The notes: generated from the letters alone by a model not told the origin. Shown: positions 36,838 through 45,124, counted from the stretch's first letter. The stretch: 64,000 nucleotides of DNA from CAIYRG01 sp036273455 (GCA_036273455.1 DASUHP010000033.1:62001-126000); one strand, 5' to 3'. Numbers and translations are program-made.

Positions 36838-37521
36838 ATGATGGTTCGCATTCCCAATGTCCTGACGACGGCGCAGGTCCAGGCCTGCCGGCAGGCTCTG
36901 GAAACGGCCCCGTGGGTGGAAGGCAAACTGACCGCCGGTTCACTGACCGCGCCAAGAAAAAACAATATGCAGGTGCCGGCCGCGCACCCGATTGCCCGCC
37001 GCCTGAGCGAAATGATCATGGAGGCCCTGAAGAAGAATGCGGCGTTCATGCGCGCCGCCCTGCCCTTGCGGCTAATTCCACCGCTGTTCAACCGTTATAC
37101 CCCCGGCGAATATTACGGCCCGCATGTCGATGCCACCGCACAGCAGGCATGGAATGCCAATGACCGGGTGCGCACGGACCTTTCCGCGACGTTATTCCTG
37201 TCGGCTCCCGATGAATATGACGGCGGCGAACTGACCATCACCGATGATCTCGGTGAGCGGCCGATCAAACTGCCGGCCGGCGACCTGGTGCTCTATCCCG
37301 CGACTTCGATTCATCATGTGTCGCCGGTCACGCGTGGCGCACGCATTGCATCATTCTTCTGGATTCAGAGCATGGTGCGCGACGACAATCTTCGCGGAAT
37401 ACTGTTCGAGCTCGGCACGGCGCTGACGCAATTCGAGGAAGCGGTCCCCGGCAATCCAGCGATCACCAAACTGACCGGCGTCTATTTCAACCTGTTCCGC
37501 CTGTGGACGGACACGAATTGA
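36838..37521 (+). CDS. piuC: Fe(II)/2-oxoglutarate dioxygenase, PiuC/PKHD type
   Basis: A 227-residue cytoplasmic enzyme from the ATG at 36838, the length usual for the PKHD-type hydroxylase (PiuC/YbiX) family; the longer frame from 36766 would overlap the terminator. The iron triad is His96-Asp98 (GPHVDA) and His159 (SIHHVSPVTRG), with Arg166 for 2-oxoglutarate. Genes of this family are typically next to iron-siderophore TonB-dependent receptors and are iron-regulated; the chemical target is unsettled. Its place behind TBDR5 fits that pattern. A decayed copy of its last codons lies at about 42170-42261. Confidence 0.9.
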   Translation: MMVRIPNVLTTAQVQACRQALETAPWVEGKLTAGSLTAPRKNNMQVPAAHPIARRLSEMIMEALKKNAAFMRAALPLRLIPPLFNRYTPGEYYGPHVDATAQQAWNANDRVRTDLSATLFLSAPDEYDGGELTITDDLGERPIKLPAGDLVLYPATSIHHVSPVTRGARIASFFWIQSMVRDDNLRGILFELGTALTQFEEAVPGNPAITKLTGVYFNLFRLWTDTN

Positions 37522-37841
37522 TGGGTGCGCAGGCCGGCATATTCCTTCCCTGCTACGCGCTTTCCGATGCGGGTTACTTCTTCGTGGCTTGCCGGGAATG
37601 GATGAAATGATTTGCCGCCCTGCGCCAAACCCGTCTTGTAACCGCCACCCATAACCACCACATTTCATAAGCCTCGAACGATTCATCAAAACCAAGAGGC
37701 GCATTCCCGTTGCAAAAGCCCTCAAGCGGAGGCCCCCGGAATTCCGGGGTTCGCGTGGCACCAGGTGTCAAGGCGCGAGAATCGCATTTGGTTTTTCCAG
37801 CGCTGTTATGCACAGCGAACGCGAGGCCGATAAGAAATCTC
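37522..37841. other. intergenic stretch after piuC
   Basis: About 320 bases without a convincing gene. It contains a perfect 16-bp palindrome, ccccggaattccgggg, at 37734-37749. No terminator with a T run is evident behind piuC. Confidence 0.4.
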
Positions 37842-38096
37842 ATGACGACGCGCGTGACCACCAAGTCTGTAACGTTCGGCCGGCCTTTTACTGTGAACGA
37901 TGTGGCCGGCGAGCAACCTCCCGGGGTGTACATCGTTGAGACAGAAGAAGAGCTGCTGGAATCCGTATCCTTTCCCGCCTATCGGCGGCTGTCCACGGTG
38001 ATGCGTTGCCCGGCAGCCGGCGGCATTACGCGTTTCGTAACGATCGATCCCGCAGCCCTCGACGCGGCGCTGGCGCGAGACGCCAGGCGCGGTTGA
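37842..38096 (+). CDS. small conserved protein of rhizobial type
   Basis: An 84-residue protein starting MTTRVTTKSVTFGRPFTV. The rest (GEQPPGVYIVETEEELLES, SFPAYRRLSTVM) matches a small protein type I associate with Bradyrhizobium relatives, of unknown function. The reading frame stays open upstream to 37710, but the ATG at 37842 fits the compact product. No signal peptide or membrane helix is seen. Confidence 0.65.
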   Translation: MTTRVTTKSVTFGRPFTVNDVAGEQPPGVYIVETEEELLESVSFPAYRRLSTVMRCPAAGGITRFVTIDPAALDAALARDARRG

Positions 38097-38383
38097 GCGA
38101 GCCATCGAATGAAGATCGTGGCTTCAAATTGAGCCGCATCTACGCGCAGGGTTGGAATGTGGCGAAGACGTCACTTGCTTCCGGCGACGGAGATATCAAT
38201 GCGCGGCAAGCGGCCGCACGGAATCCCCACGGGAAATCAGAGGAACGGTCGCGCTGGCTGAAGGGCTTCATGGAAGCTCTCGAGAGCCCAACCAATCGTT
38301 CACCGCGCCAGGCGGAGTCGTCGCGCGCCGCAATACCCAAGACAAATTCCTGCCGGCCCGCGGGCGCGCGATGGCGGAACTGA
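38093..38383 (+). CDS. ribosome modulation factor-like small protein (TTG start)
   Basis: A 96-residue basic protein. The part SRIYAQGWNVAKTSL, then NPHGKSEERSRWLKGFMEAL, resembles the ribosome modulation factor (RMF) pattern of a G-(Y/W)-x-A helix, an NP-x-x segment and R-x-x-W-x-x-G-x-x-x-A. RMF dimerises 70S ribosomes in stationary phase. The only reasonable in-frame start I see is TTG at 38093, overlapping the preceding stop by 4 bases, which suggests coupling. The tail after residue 70 is not RMF-like. The call is tentative. Confidence 0.5.
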   Translation: MSEPSNEDRGFKLSRIYAQGWNVAKTSLASGDGDINARQAAARNPHGKSEERSRWLKGFMEALESPTNRSPRQAESSRAAIPKTNSCRPAGARWRN

Positions 38384-38562
38384 ACCGAATGCTCAAACAG
38401 TCCGCTTCGTCTGCACCGTGCTGCACGAGCCCTGAATATATTGGGTACATTTTGCTCATTGCGACTATTCTCACGGCAGCGAGGATGTCTGTGCCGGCAC
38501 CGCTGATCCAGTAAGAACTGTCAGCGGTATTTACCGAAAGGACGTCCGTCGCTGTACGCGTT

Positions 38563-39393
38563 TCAATGAGCAGGGGCCGCAGCCCCGAAATTGTGGGCAC
38601 CCGCAATCGGGTCAGCCGGGGGAGCCAGACATTTTCCGTCCTGACGGTGGTAGGGGCGATTGCACTCCCACTCATCGCCTGAAATCCCGACGTGAGCGTT
38701 CACTGGCAGAGAGAGTACAGTGCACGAAGCAGCGCTCTTTCTGTAACCCCAATCGCATTTCCAGCCGCCTCCTGAAGCATCCAGATAGCCATGCTCCGGT
38801 ATCGTTATCGGCAGGCATGACTCACCGGTTCGCTCAAAGCCGCGCTCACACGACCAACTGCTTCCGTCGCGTTGCAGATAGCCGTTCACCGGAACGATGA
38901 CTTCCACGCAACCTTCATTCGTTGCGCGAAAGCCACGATTACATTCCCAGCCGCGTCCGAAAGACGAGTCCACAGCATACGCGTTGCGAGGAACCGTGAC
39001 GGCTACACAAGCTCCATTCAGTTCCTGATAGGAGCGATCGCACGCCCAACCGCTGCGTCCGAAGGACGTGTCGGCCCTGTGCGCGTTCGCGGGCACTTTA
39101 ACCGCCACACAAGCCACACCTGCCGCACGATAGCCGCGATCGCAATCCCACCCTGGTCCAAAGGCGGTGTCGGTTGAATGACCGTTTGCAGGGATGGTTA
39201 TCGCGACGCAAGTGCCGGCCGCCTCGCGATAACCATAATCGCACTCCCAACCGGTTCCGTATCCCTTGGAGTGGGAATTTTGCGGCGCTGGAGCGGCAAC
39301 GCTCTGCGAAAAAGCTGCCTGGGGCAGCGTCATGCAAAGCGCTAACAACACGAAGGGTCCAATGGACAGACCGCGGCGCGATTTCAGTCTCAA
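38563..39393 (-). CDS. secreted protein with seven W-x-C...C repeats
   Basis: A 276-residue exported protein (signal peptide 1-30, ending AAFSQS). It is almost wholly made of seven repeats of 31-34 residues beginning at Trp49, 82, 116, 149, 180, 211 and 242. Each reads W-x-C-x-x-(G/S/P)-(Y/F), with a second Cys always exactly 11 residues after the first (51/62, 84/95, 118/129, 151/162, 182/193, 213/224, 244/255), then a V-P-x-N-(A/G)-(H/Y) link. The fixed spacing points to one disulfide per repeat in the periplasm or outside. I do not know its function. A scaffold or binding role is likely. Confidence 0.8.
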   Translation of the reverse strand: MRLKSRRGLSIGPFVLLALCMTLPQAAFSQSVAAPAPQNSHSKGYGTGWECDYGYREAAGTCVAITIPANGHSTDTAFGPGWDCDRGYRAAGVACVAVKVPANAHRADTSFGRSGWACDRSYQELNGACVAVTVPRNAYAVDSSFGRGWECNRGFRATNEGCVEVIVPVNGYLQRDGSSWSCERGFERTGESCLPITIPEHGYLDASGGGWKCDWGYRKSAASCTVLSLPVNAHVGISGDEWECNRPYHRQDGKCLAPPADPIAGAHNFGAAAPAH

Positions 39394-39911
39394 GACTGTC
39401 TCCTTTGCAAGCGGGATATGAACGGACAGCCAGCTAATTCAGGACGTGAACCGCAGAGCACTTACACAGCCGTGCGAGACAGTCCGTACACGCCAAAAAA
39501 TCGGAACAACATCCGGTGAGACCAACCACGAGGGAGCACAGGGAAGCGTGCGTGTTATAAGCCCCGCTTCCCTGCTCCGGCCCTTAACGTCTTGTCGCCG
39601 AAGCGACAAGCGGGCGCGGGACTTAGCTTGCGTCGCACCCGATCCTGCGTCGGGACGACAGCGCAAGTTTATTTTGTCTGATATCGGGGACAGAACCGCG
39701 GCAGACTTTTTAGATGGCGACTCTAAGCGATCATTTCAAGGTGTTCCACGCAACGGCTATTGAAAAAACGGTCCAAGTTCCGCGCAAAATCTGCATGCCT
39801 GAAAAGGGCCCAGTTATTGAATACTTGCAAGCGCCGCGGCACCGGTAAGCGGCTGTAACGACGATTTCCCCGGAAATGTTGTGCGCCGGAACTGGCGCAG
39901 GCCGGCTGACT
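39394..39911. other. intergenic region with strong RNA-like hairpins
   Basis: About 520 bases with no convincing gene. Bases 39533-39578 can fold into a 14-bp stem with a 2-base bulge (ggagca/gggaagcg with cgcttccc/tgctcc). A second hairpin, cttgtcgc (39591-39598) with gcgacaag (39603-39610), follows 12 bases later. The pair may be a small RNA, a 3' end or a dispersed repeat. Confidence 0.5.
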
Positions 39912-40232
39912 TCAACCTGGATTCGAAGGCTTGGCATCGAGCCAGGCCCTGACGCGATCCGGATAGATGGCCCATACCTCACCGGCCTTCTCTTTGGGCC
40001 GATAAAACAGCGTGCCGTCCGGGTTACATGTGCCGGTCTTTGGGACCTTCTCATCCGCGCAAAAGCGACGAAACGTGCGTTCGACTTCGTCTTCAAACTG
40101 CAGAGGAATCTCATGTGCCGCATGTTCGCGGTCCTTGCGAATGGCCTGCATCACCGACCAGCGCCTAAGCCCACCGGGATACGGCGTGAGTACCTTGATC
40201 AGCTCAACCAGAATGGACCGGTCAGCGCGCAT
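39912..40232 (-). CDS. hypothetical protein
   Basis: A 106-residue protein starting at the ATG at 40232 (MRADRSILVELIKVLTPYPG); the frame stays open upstream to 40289. It contains a helical segment (IPLQFEDEVERTFRRFCAD) and a KTGTCNPDGTLFYRPKEKAG stretch with a single Cys, read as a compact soluble domain. I do not recognise the family. Codon use looks like its neighbours. Confidence 0.55.
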   Translation of the reverse strand: MRADRSILVELIKVLTPYPGGLRRWSVMQAIRKDREHAAHEIPLQFEDEVERTFRRFCADEKVPKTGTCNPDGTLFYRPKEKAGEVWAIYPDRVRAWLDAKPSNPG

Positions 40233-40397
40233 TCTTCTTGATTCCTGGCTCAACCTGATGCTCGTTCGACCATCCATCGCGCTCCTCAAAGATATTGATC
40301 TCTTCGCACCAGTTGTCGCGCGCTTGCTTCGAACGGCATCGCAGGATGCGACGGAGAATTCTCATCTCACGGCCACCCTGTCCTATGAAAAGAATCC

Positions 40398-40601
40398 TTA
40401 CGCGATCTTCAGATTGACCGCTTTTGAGCCCTTCGCATCCGGCTGAATGTCGAACGACACGCGTTGACCTTCTGCCAGGCTGCGCATACCCGCAGCTTCG
40501 ACCGCGGTCGCATGGACGAAGACGTCTTTGGCGCCGCCTTCCGGCGAGATAAAGCCAAAGCCCTTGTTGATATTAAAAAACTTTACGGTTCCGATGGCCA
40601 T
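40398..40601 (-). CDS. cspA: CspA-type cold shock protein
   Basis: A 67-residue single-domain nucleic acid chaperone from the ATG at 40601. Both RNA-binding motifs are intact: KGFGFISPE (RNP1) and DVFVHATAV (RNP2). It melts RNA secondary structure, usually in cold or stationary phase. It is divergent from the rpsU-like gene across about 420 bases. A long cspA leader would fit that gap, since cspA mRNAs often carry regulatory 5' leaders. Confidence 0.95.
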   Translation of the reverse strand: MAIGTVKFFNINKGFGFISPEGGAKDVFVHATAVEAAGMRSLAEGQRVSFDIQPDAKGSKAVNLKIA

Positions 40602-41025
40602 GTGATTACTCCTGCTGCATCGGGCTCCGCGAGAGCTCATGCTCAGGCGGTGCGAAGAAGCGCAATCATCAGGTCGGGAAGTACGGCTGTCTCAGCCAGG
40701 CGCGCAACAACTACGAGTCGGGTCTTCTACAGTTGCGCTTCTCTGACGGAACGCCGTCGCGCTCTTCATATGTACCATCCCGGCCAACTAATCAAGTGAA
40801 GCCTGCCGGAGTCGTGTCAACGAGCGGAATTTCCACTCTGACCATTTCTTTTTTCTGCCGGCCGGTCTGCCGTGCGGATTGTGGCGATGTCCTTGGGACG
40901 CATCATTGCCGTTTCAGGATCGCCTTGTGATCGGCCGAAGGTTCAACCTGCGACAGTGCGGCCAGCCGCTTGGACACGGCTTGCCGCTTCTGTTATTTAC
41001 AGCGCCCCTTTGCAGCAGGTGCCAA
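40602..41025. other. divergent promoter region of cspA and rpsU paralogue
   Basis: About 420 bases with no convincing gene, lying between the two divergent starts. Bases 40760-40870 on the plus strand are pyrimidine-rich. It likely holds both promoters and the cspA leader. Confidence 0.45.
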
Positions 41026-41238
41026 TTGCAGATCACCGTCCGCGACAACAACATCGACCAGGCCGTCAAAGTCTTGAAAAAGAAGATGCAGCGCGAAGGG
41101 ATCTTCCGGGAAATGAAGCGGCGCAGCGCCTACGAAAAACCCAGCGAGAGACGCGTGCGCGAGAAGGCCGAAGCGATCCGGCGGCATCGCAAGATTCAAA
41201 GAAAAAAGCTCCAGCGCGACGGCATGCTCCCAAGGTAG
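41026..41238 (+). CDS. rpsU: ribosomal protein bS21 (paralogue), TTG start
   Basis: A 70-residue basic protein that matches bS21 throughout: QITVRDNNIDQAVKVLKKKM, REGIFREMKRR, YEKPSERRVREKAEAIRR and a basic tail. bS21 joins the 30S subunit near the anti-Shine-Dalgarno region and affects translation start. No ATG or GTG lies in frame near the expected start; TTG at 41026 gives exactly the family length. A weak start next to cspA suggests a stress-use copy rather than the main one. Alphaproteobacteria often have more than one rpsU. Confidence 0.85.
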   Translation: MQITVRDNNIDQAVKVLKKKMQREGIFREMKRRSAYEKPSERRVREKAEAIRRHRKIQRKKLQRDGMLPR

Positions 41239-41359
41239 CGCTTTGCAGTTTCCCGGAAAACGGAGAGAGTGCCGTGCCGTTGGCGCGGCGTCGCTAATGA
41301 GCCATGAACTGGTCGCCCTTTCGGTTCGATCGAATGCGGCGTGCCAAAGGAGCGTCGAG

Positions 41360-41551
41360 ATGGCAACGTGGGTAAAGTGCACCGACAAAACGGGAATCTG
41401 TTATGTGAATTTTGATCGCGTCGAATATGTCCGACGGGACTCGCAGACTAACCGCAGCTGTCTGTTCCTGTCGGGGCATCGAGACGAGTGCATGGTGGTC
41501 AATGAACCGCCTGAAGAACTTATCAGGCTCCCCGATTCGTTCCGGCGCTGA
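41360..41551 (+). CDS. hypothetical protein
   Basis: A 63-residue protein starting MATWVKCTDKTGICYVNFDR. It has three cysteines and a FLSGHRDECMVVNEPPEEL segment, read as a small beta-rich fold. The frame stays open upstream to 41243, but the start at 41360 fits the compact domain. Not recognised. Confidence 0.55.
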   Translation: MATWVKCTDKTGICYVNFDRVEYVRRDSQTNRSCLFLSGHRDECMVVNEPPEELIRLPDSFRR

Positions 41552-41622
41552 CCGCTTTCGAGACCAGAATTTTGGAATGTAAACACCGGTGGCGGACACT
41601 CGCAGGAGAGAGGCTTCCAACA

Positions 41623-41841
41623 ATGAAGAAGAACAAGAAGACCCTGGCGGCGCCGTTCGCAGCACTCACCAGGGACGCCCGCTTCGCGGGGACTTATGAG
41701 GTCCTGGTGCCGGTCGAGGGCCGGGTCAGACCCCATCGGGTACCGCTGCAATTCGCGACGCTCGAACGCGCCGAATCCTGGATTCACAGTGCCGAAGGCA
41801 AGGATGCCATCGGCGAGATCGTCGCCGGCGAACGGAAATAA
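41623..41841 (+). CDS. hypothetical protein
   Basis: A 72-residue protein starting MKKNKKTLAAPFAALTRDAR. It contains GTYEVLVPVEGRVRPHRVPL and LERAESWIHSAEGKDAI, read as a small alpha/beta fold. It follows the previous small gene by 71 bases. Not recognised. Confidence 0.55.
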   Translation: MKKNKKTLAAPFAALTRDARFAGTYEVLVPVEGRVRPHRVPLQFATLERAESWIHSAEGKDAIGEIVAGERK

Positions 41842-41874
41842 GTCGTTGGGTCCGTCATCCAAACCAAAAGAGCC

Positions 41875-42150
41875 ATGATGTCCAAACGTGAAAACACCCC
41901 TGCAACGAGCGCGCAAAACTACTTCCGTCGGGCGGAGCAGGATGAGGCCACGGCAAAACAGATCCGCAAGAAAGAACGCGCCGCCGAGGCCGCCAAGACT
42001 GCGAATCTGCGACGGCTTCGGCTGGAGAAGGAATCTACGGACAAGGAAGCCGCTGATAAACTTGCGGCCGAGAATGGCGGGCAGCTGGCAAAGCCGGCAC
42101 GGCGGCCGAAAGCGGCGCGCAAACGCGCAGCTGTTCGGATGATTTATTGA
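41875..42150 (+). CDS. small basic, helical hypothetical protein
   Basis: A 91-residue protein, strongly charged and rich in Ala, Lys, Arg and Glu. Residues about 17-70 (FRRAEQDEATAKQIRKKERA onward) should form a long helix or coiled coil; the C-terminal 20 residues are basic (ARRPKAARKRAA). It could bind nucleic acid. It starts 33 bases after the previous small gene. Not recognised. Confidence 0.55.
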   Translation: MMSKRENTPATSAQNYFRRAEQDEATAKQIRKKERAAEAAKTANLRRLRLEKESTDKEAADKLAAENGGQLAKPARRPKAARKRAAVRMIY

Positions 42151-42169
42151 GTTGTTTCCTCGTTTGATT

Positions 42170-42261
42170 TCATTCGAGTCGAGGTGCCGGACAATCGCGC
42201 GATCACCAGGCTGACGGGCGTGTATTTCAACCTGTTCCGGTTATGGACAAATACCGGCTGA
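42170..42261 (+). pseudogene. relic of a second piuC 3' end
   Basis: From 42178 it reads VEVPDNRAITRLTGVYFN and then LFRLWTNTG-stop. This matches the end of PiuC at 37440-37521 (EAVPGNPAITKLTGVYFN, LFRLWTDTN). Only about 28 codons are recognisable and no start is left. The DNA is similar but not identical, so it is an older copy and not a fresh duplication. Confidence 0.85.
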
Positions 42262-42268
42262 AGGGCGA

Positions 42269-42991
42269 TTACGCCCGGAACAACATACCCGGGCCCCGAG
42301 CGCGGATTCCGAGAAGCTTTAGCGCGCACCAAAGCGCCGCCTGATTGCTCGTGATCACAGGAATCCCGAGCGATTGCTCCAGACGCTCAATCACATCCAT
42401 GCTTTGGATATTGGCGCAAGAAATGAAACAGGCCTCCGCACGCGCATCCGTCAATTGCATCGCCGTGTCGAACCAGAACTCGGGCGGCGTCGTGCAATAG
42501 GCATCCGACCCGGCGAGACATGCGGCCCGGTCTTGCACAATTTCGTATCCGGCCTCGCGCAGATAATCGAGTTTCTTGCCGTGCCCTTCGGGGCCGGTCT
42601 CCGAAATGAAGACCAGCCGTGACGCTCCGAGCGCCGATAATGCAGCACGGACCGCGCCCGCTGTGCTGATGGCCGGACGATCGGCCGCCTTCCGGATCGC
42701 GGCGACCACCGCGTCATCCGCCTCGACGCCGCCGGACATCGAGGTACCCGTGCACTGAAAAACAATGGCGTCGCATCTGGAATCCATCAGCAGTGCCACG
42801 GATTCCAGAATCGCCGGCAGCAATTCCGGCAGCGGTTTGCGATGGCGGTTGGTCATGCGTAGCCGTGTGAAATGCGGCATCACGCCGGCCGGCGCGTAGC
42901 GCTGGATTTGCGGCTCGACCATGCGATTGGAAGACGGAATGATAAATCCGAGCCGCGCGCGAGGGGTCTGCGATTGATACGTTCCGTGCAT
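42269..42991 (-). CDS. maleate isomerase/arylmalonate decarboxylase-family protein (Asp/Glu racemase superfamily)
   Basis: A 240-residue protein from the ATG at 42991; the frame extends to 43033 but the extra residues come from a palindromic repeat. It has the two active-site cysteines of the maleate cis-trans isomerase/arylmalonate decarboxylase group: IVFQCTGTSMSGG near residue 80 and CFISCANIQSMDVIERLE near 195. GFIIPSSNRMVEPQIQRYAP is the family opening. Enzymes here isomerise, racemise or decarboxylate small dicarboxylates through cysteine chemistry. It ends a run of minus-strand catabolic genes. The substrate could be a ring-opening product of that pathway. Confidence 0.8.
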   Translation of the reverse strand: MHGTYQSQTPRARLGFIIPSSNRMVEPQIQRYAPAGVMPHFTRLRMTNRHRKPLPELLPAILESVALLMDSRCDAIVFQCTGTSMSGGVEADDAVVAAIRKAADRPAISTAGAVRAALSALGASRLVFISETGPEGHGKKLDYLREAGYEIVQDRAACLAGSDAYCTTPPEFWFDTAMQLTDARAEACFISCANIQSMDVIERLEQSLGIPVITSNQAALWCALKLLGIRARGPGMLFRA

Positions 42992-43002
42992 TCGAAATCG
43001 CC

Positions 43003-43046
43003 ACCCCTCACCCGGCGCGCCGCCCTCTCCCACAACGGGAAAGGTG
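43003..43046. repeat. short palindromic intergenic repeat, copy 2
   Basis: cctctccc (43024-43031) and gggaaagg (43037-43044) form a stem with one mismatch, next to ccctcaccc-like sequence. It is the same element as at 4158-4178, here between the isomerase and the amidohydrolase. Confidence 0.6.
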
Positions 43047-43047
43047 A

Positions 43048-44241
43048 CTATGTCACGAGTTTGCCGCCGATGACCGTGCCTGCGGGGAACAGTCTTTGAT
43101 GACCGACGCGCTTGCCGTTGAAATTGTCGAGATATTCGAAATCCCCATTACGAAGATCGAGTATCGCGATGTCCGCCGGAGCCCCAACCGCGAGCGTGCC
43201 GCGCCCGCGGAATACCGGGAAAACCCGCGCTGCATTGACAGTCCCGCGGGCGATGACCTGATCCAGCGGCATCCCCAACATGAGAAATTTGGACATGCAG
43301 TTGGGAAAATCGATGACACCGGTCATATGCGCATTCGTATTCCAGTCGGTCGAGAATGTGTCAGGCCAGAAATTCGCCTTAACGATCTGGTCGATGGTGT
43401 CCCAACGCATGTGACCCGTCTGCCCGTTGCCGACATCGAACCACACCCCCCGACGGCGCGCCGCCGTCACTTCGGGTATGATCCGTCCATTGTCATCGAC
43501 GATACTGTTTGGCGGCGGCGCGTACATATGCGTCACCACATCACCGGGTTTCAGCAGGTCGATCAGTTTGCCCAAGGGCGTGATCGTCTGCCCCATATGG
43601 ATCATGACGGGCAGATTGAACGAGGTCGCCACCTGCTGTGCACGGCGCAGGACCTCGTAATCATTGGGACCTGCCACATCACGCGACAGCCGGGCCTTGA
43701 CGCCGGCAATCATATCGCGATGCGCGGCGATTGCCTTGCGGCAGGCATCCACATCAGCGCGGTTGAGATCCATCGTATCGCCTTCCGGGATGATGCCGGA
43801 ACGTCCGATATTGATCAGGACGCGTGCCTGCTGCGGCGCCGATCTCGCCACCGCAATCGTGTCCTCGATGTGATCAGCGCCTTGCGAGCCAGCATCGATC
43901 CAGCCGGTCACGCCATCCTTCAGCACCAATTCCGGTCCTTCTTTGAAGCGTGCGGTATGCGTATGTATGTCGATCAATCCTGGAACGACGAGTTTGCCGC
44001 GCGCATCGACGACCTGTGCGCCACCCGGCGCAAGATTGGCTCCGATAGCAGCGATTTTGCCGTTGGCAACAGCGACATCACGCACGGCATCCAGCCTGCC
44101 CGCGGGATCGATGACCCGCCCACCCTTTACGATGAGATCGTAATTTGCTGCGGCAGCACTGACGCCGCGCGGAAGCAGTGCCGACGCTGCCGCGATTGCG
44201 GCGGCACCCGACAACAGTCGACGCCGATTCAACATGGCCAT
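43048..44241 (-). CDS. Tat-exported amidohydrolase/deacetylase-family metallohydrolase
   Basis: A 397-residue protein. The N-terminus MLNRRRLLSGAAAIAAASAL is a twin-arginine signal, so the enzyme probably works folded in the periplasm. The TIM-barrel hydrolase motifs are intact: VPGLIDIHTHT (metal His pair, about residue 95), GVKARLS (the lysine position usually carbamylated), VMIHMGQ and VVTHMYAP (metal histidines) and FSTDWN (catalytic Asp, about 290). It resembles dihydroorotase-like deacetylases that split cyclic or acyl amide bonds. It starts 55 bases after the ABC permease stop. Its 5' end has a decayed copy at 25070-25185. Confidence 0.85.
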   Translation of the reverse strand: MAMLNRRRLLSGAAAIAAASALLPRGVSAAAANYDLIVKGGRVIDPAGRLDAVRDVAVANGKIAAIGANLAPGGAQVVDARGKLVVPGLIDIHTHTARFKEGPELVLKDGVTGWIDAGSQGADHIEDTIAVARSAPQQARVLINIGRSGIIPEGDTMDLNRADVDACRKAIAAHRDMIAGVKARLSRDVAGPNDYEVLRRAQQVATSFNLPVMIHMGQTITPLGKLIDLLKPGDVVTHMYAPPPNSIVDDNGRIIPEVTAARRRGVWFDVGNGQTGHMRWDTIDQIVKANFWPDTFSTDWNTNAHMTGVIDFPNCMSKFLMLGMPLDQVIARGTVNAARVFPVFRGRGTLAVGAPADIAILDLRNGDFEYLDNFNGKRVGHQRLFPAGTVIGGKLVT

Positions 44242-44296
44242 TCCCTCCCTTGGGTCATGGAAGCATCGGGGCGAGTGGGGCTGCTGTCAATCGTGC

Positions 44297-45124
44297 TCAG
44301 AGGTGATGATCCGGCCGCCAGGAATCAAAGCGCTTTTCAAGGCTTTTGAGCATTTGCGTCATGCCCATGCCGGCGGCAGCAATGATCGCGATACCCACCA
44401 TGACTTTGTCGGTCTGGAAGGTCGCACCCGCCGTCTGCATCATGAATCCGATCCCCGCCGATGAGCCATACATCTCCCCGACCACGATCCCGATCAGCGC
44501 GTGACCGAGCCCAAGGCGAACGCCGGTCAGCAGATTGGGCACCGAAGACGGCAGCGCGACGGTCGTGAATAACTGCCGGTCGGTGGCGCCGAAGGAGCGC
44601 GCGACCTTGACGAAATCGCGCTCCATGGTCCGCACCCCGGTGATGGTGTTCACAAGGATGGGGAACACGGATGACAGGAAGATGATCGCGATCTTTGCCG
44701 GCAGGTCGATGCCGAACCAGATAATGATGAGCGGCATCAGTGCAATGCGCGGTGTCGCATAAAGCGCATTCACGAACGGATCGAGCACCGCGTTCAGGCG
44801 CGTATACCAACCCATCAGGATGCCGAGCGGTATGCCGATGCCCGCGGCCAGCCCAAATCCCAGAATGAATTCCTCGCCACTGACGGCAAGATCGGGGAAG
44901 ATGCGGCCATCGCGGAACATGCCATATCCTGCAATCAGGATGCGGCTCGGTGAACTCACGAATAGCGGGGCAATCCACCCCAGGGTGACGGCGGTTTCCC
45001 ATAGCGTGAGGAACACCAGGACCGAGAGCAAACCGATTGCGCCATTCAGGTTGCGCGGTTCAGCCGCCACCGGAAGTCCGTCAGACGGCGCAATAAGTGC
45101 TTCGGCGGCTGGCTCAATGGTCAT
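44297..45124 (-). CDS. ABC importer permease (SsuC/TauC family)
   Basis: A 275-residue inner membrane permease with six likely helices. The EAA-type loop that docks the ATPase reads VARSFGATDRQLFTTVALPSS (in part) followed by PNLLTGVRLGLGHALIG. It belongs to the nitrate/sulfonate/taurine permease type. Its start overlaps the ATPase stop (ATGA). It should work with the ATPase and binding protein upstream in the operon to import the cluster's substrate. Confidence 0.92.
   Translation of the reverse strand: MTIEPAAEALIAPSDGLPVAAEPRNLNGAIGLLSVLVFLTLWETAVTLGWIAPLFVSSPSRILIAGYGMFRDGRIFPDLAVSGEEFILGFGLAAGIGIPLGILMGWYTRLNAVLDPFVNALYATPRIALMPLIIIWFGIDLPAKIAIIFLSSVFPILVNTITGVRTMERDFVKVARSFGATDRQLFTTVALPSSVPNLLTGVRLGLGHALIGIVVGEMYGSSAGIGFMMQTAGATFQTDKVMVGIAIIAAAGMGMTQMLKSLEKRFDSWRPDHHL

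Noticed and set aside
38563..39393. Cysteine-repeat protein as a peptide natural product precursor
   Set aside because: It has a normal Sec signal and long, evenly spaced disulfide-type repeats, and no modifying enzyme is nearby.
40733..40930. Small plus-strand gene between cspA and rpsU
   Set aside because: Its composition is irregular, there is no ribosome-binding site, and it overlaps the likely cspA leader.
37522..42261. Mobile element or prophage carrying the small genes
   Set aside because: No integrase, transposase, tRNA target site or terminal repeats were seen; the piuC relic is the only boundary hint.
43096..44349. 417-codon plus-strand open frame opposite the amidohydrolase
   Set aside because: The amidohydrolase has all metal-site motifs on the other strand; the plus-strand product shows no motif.
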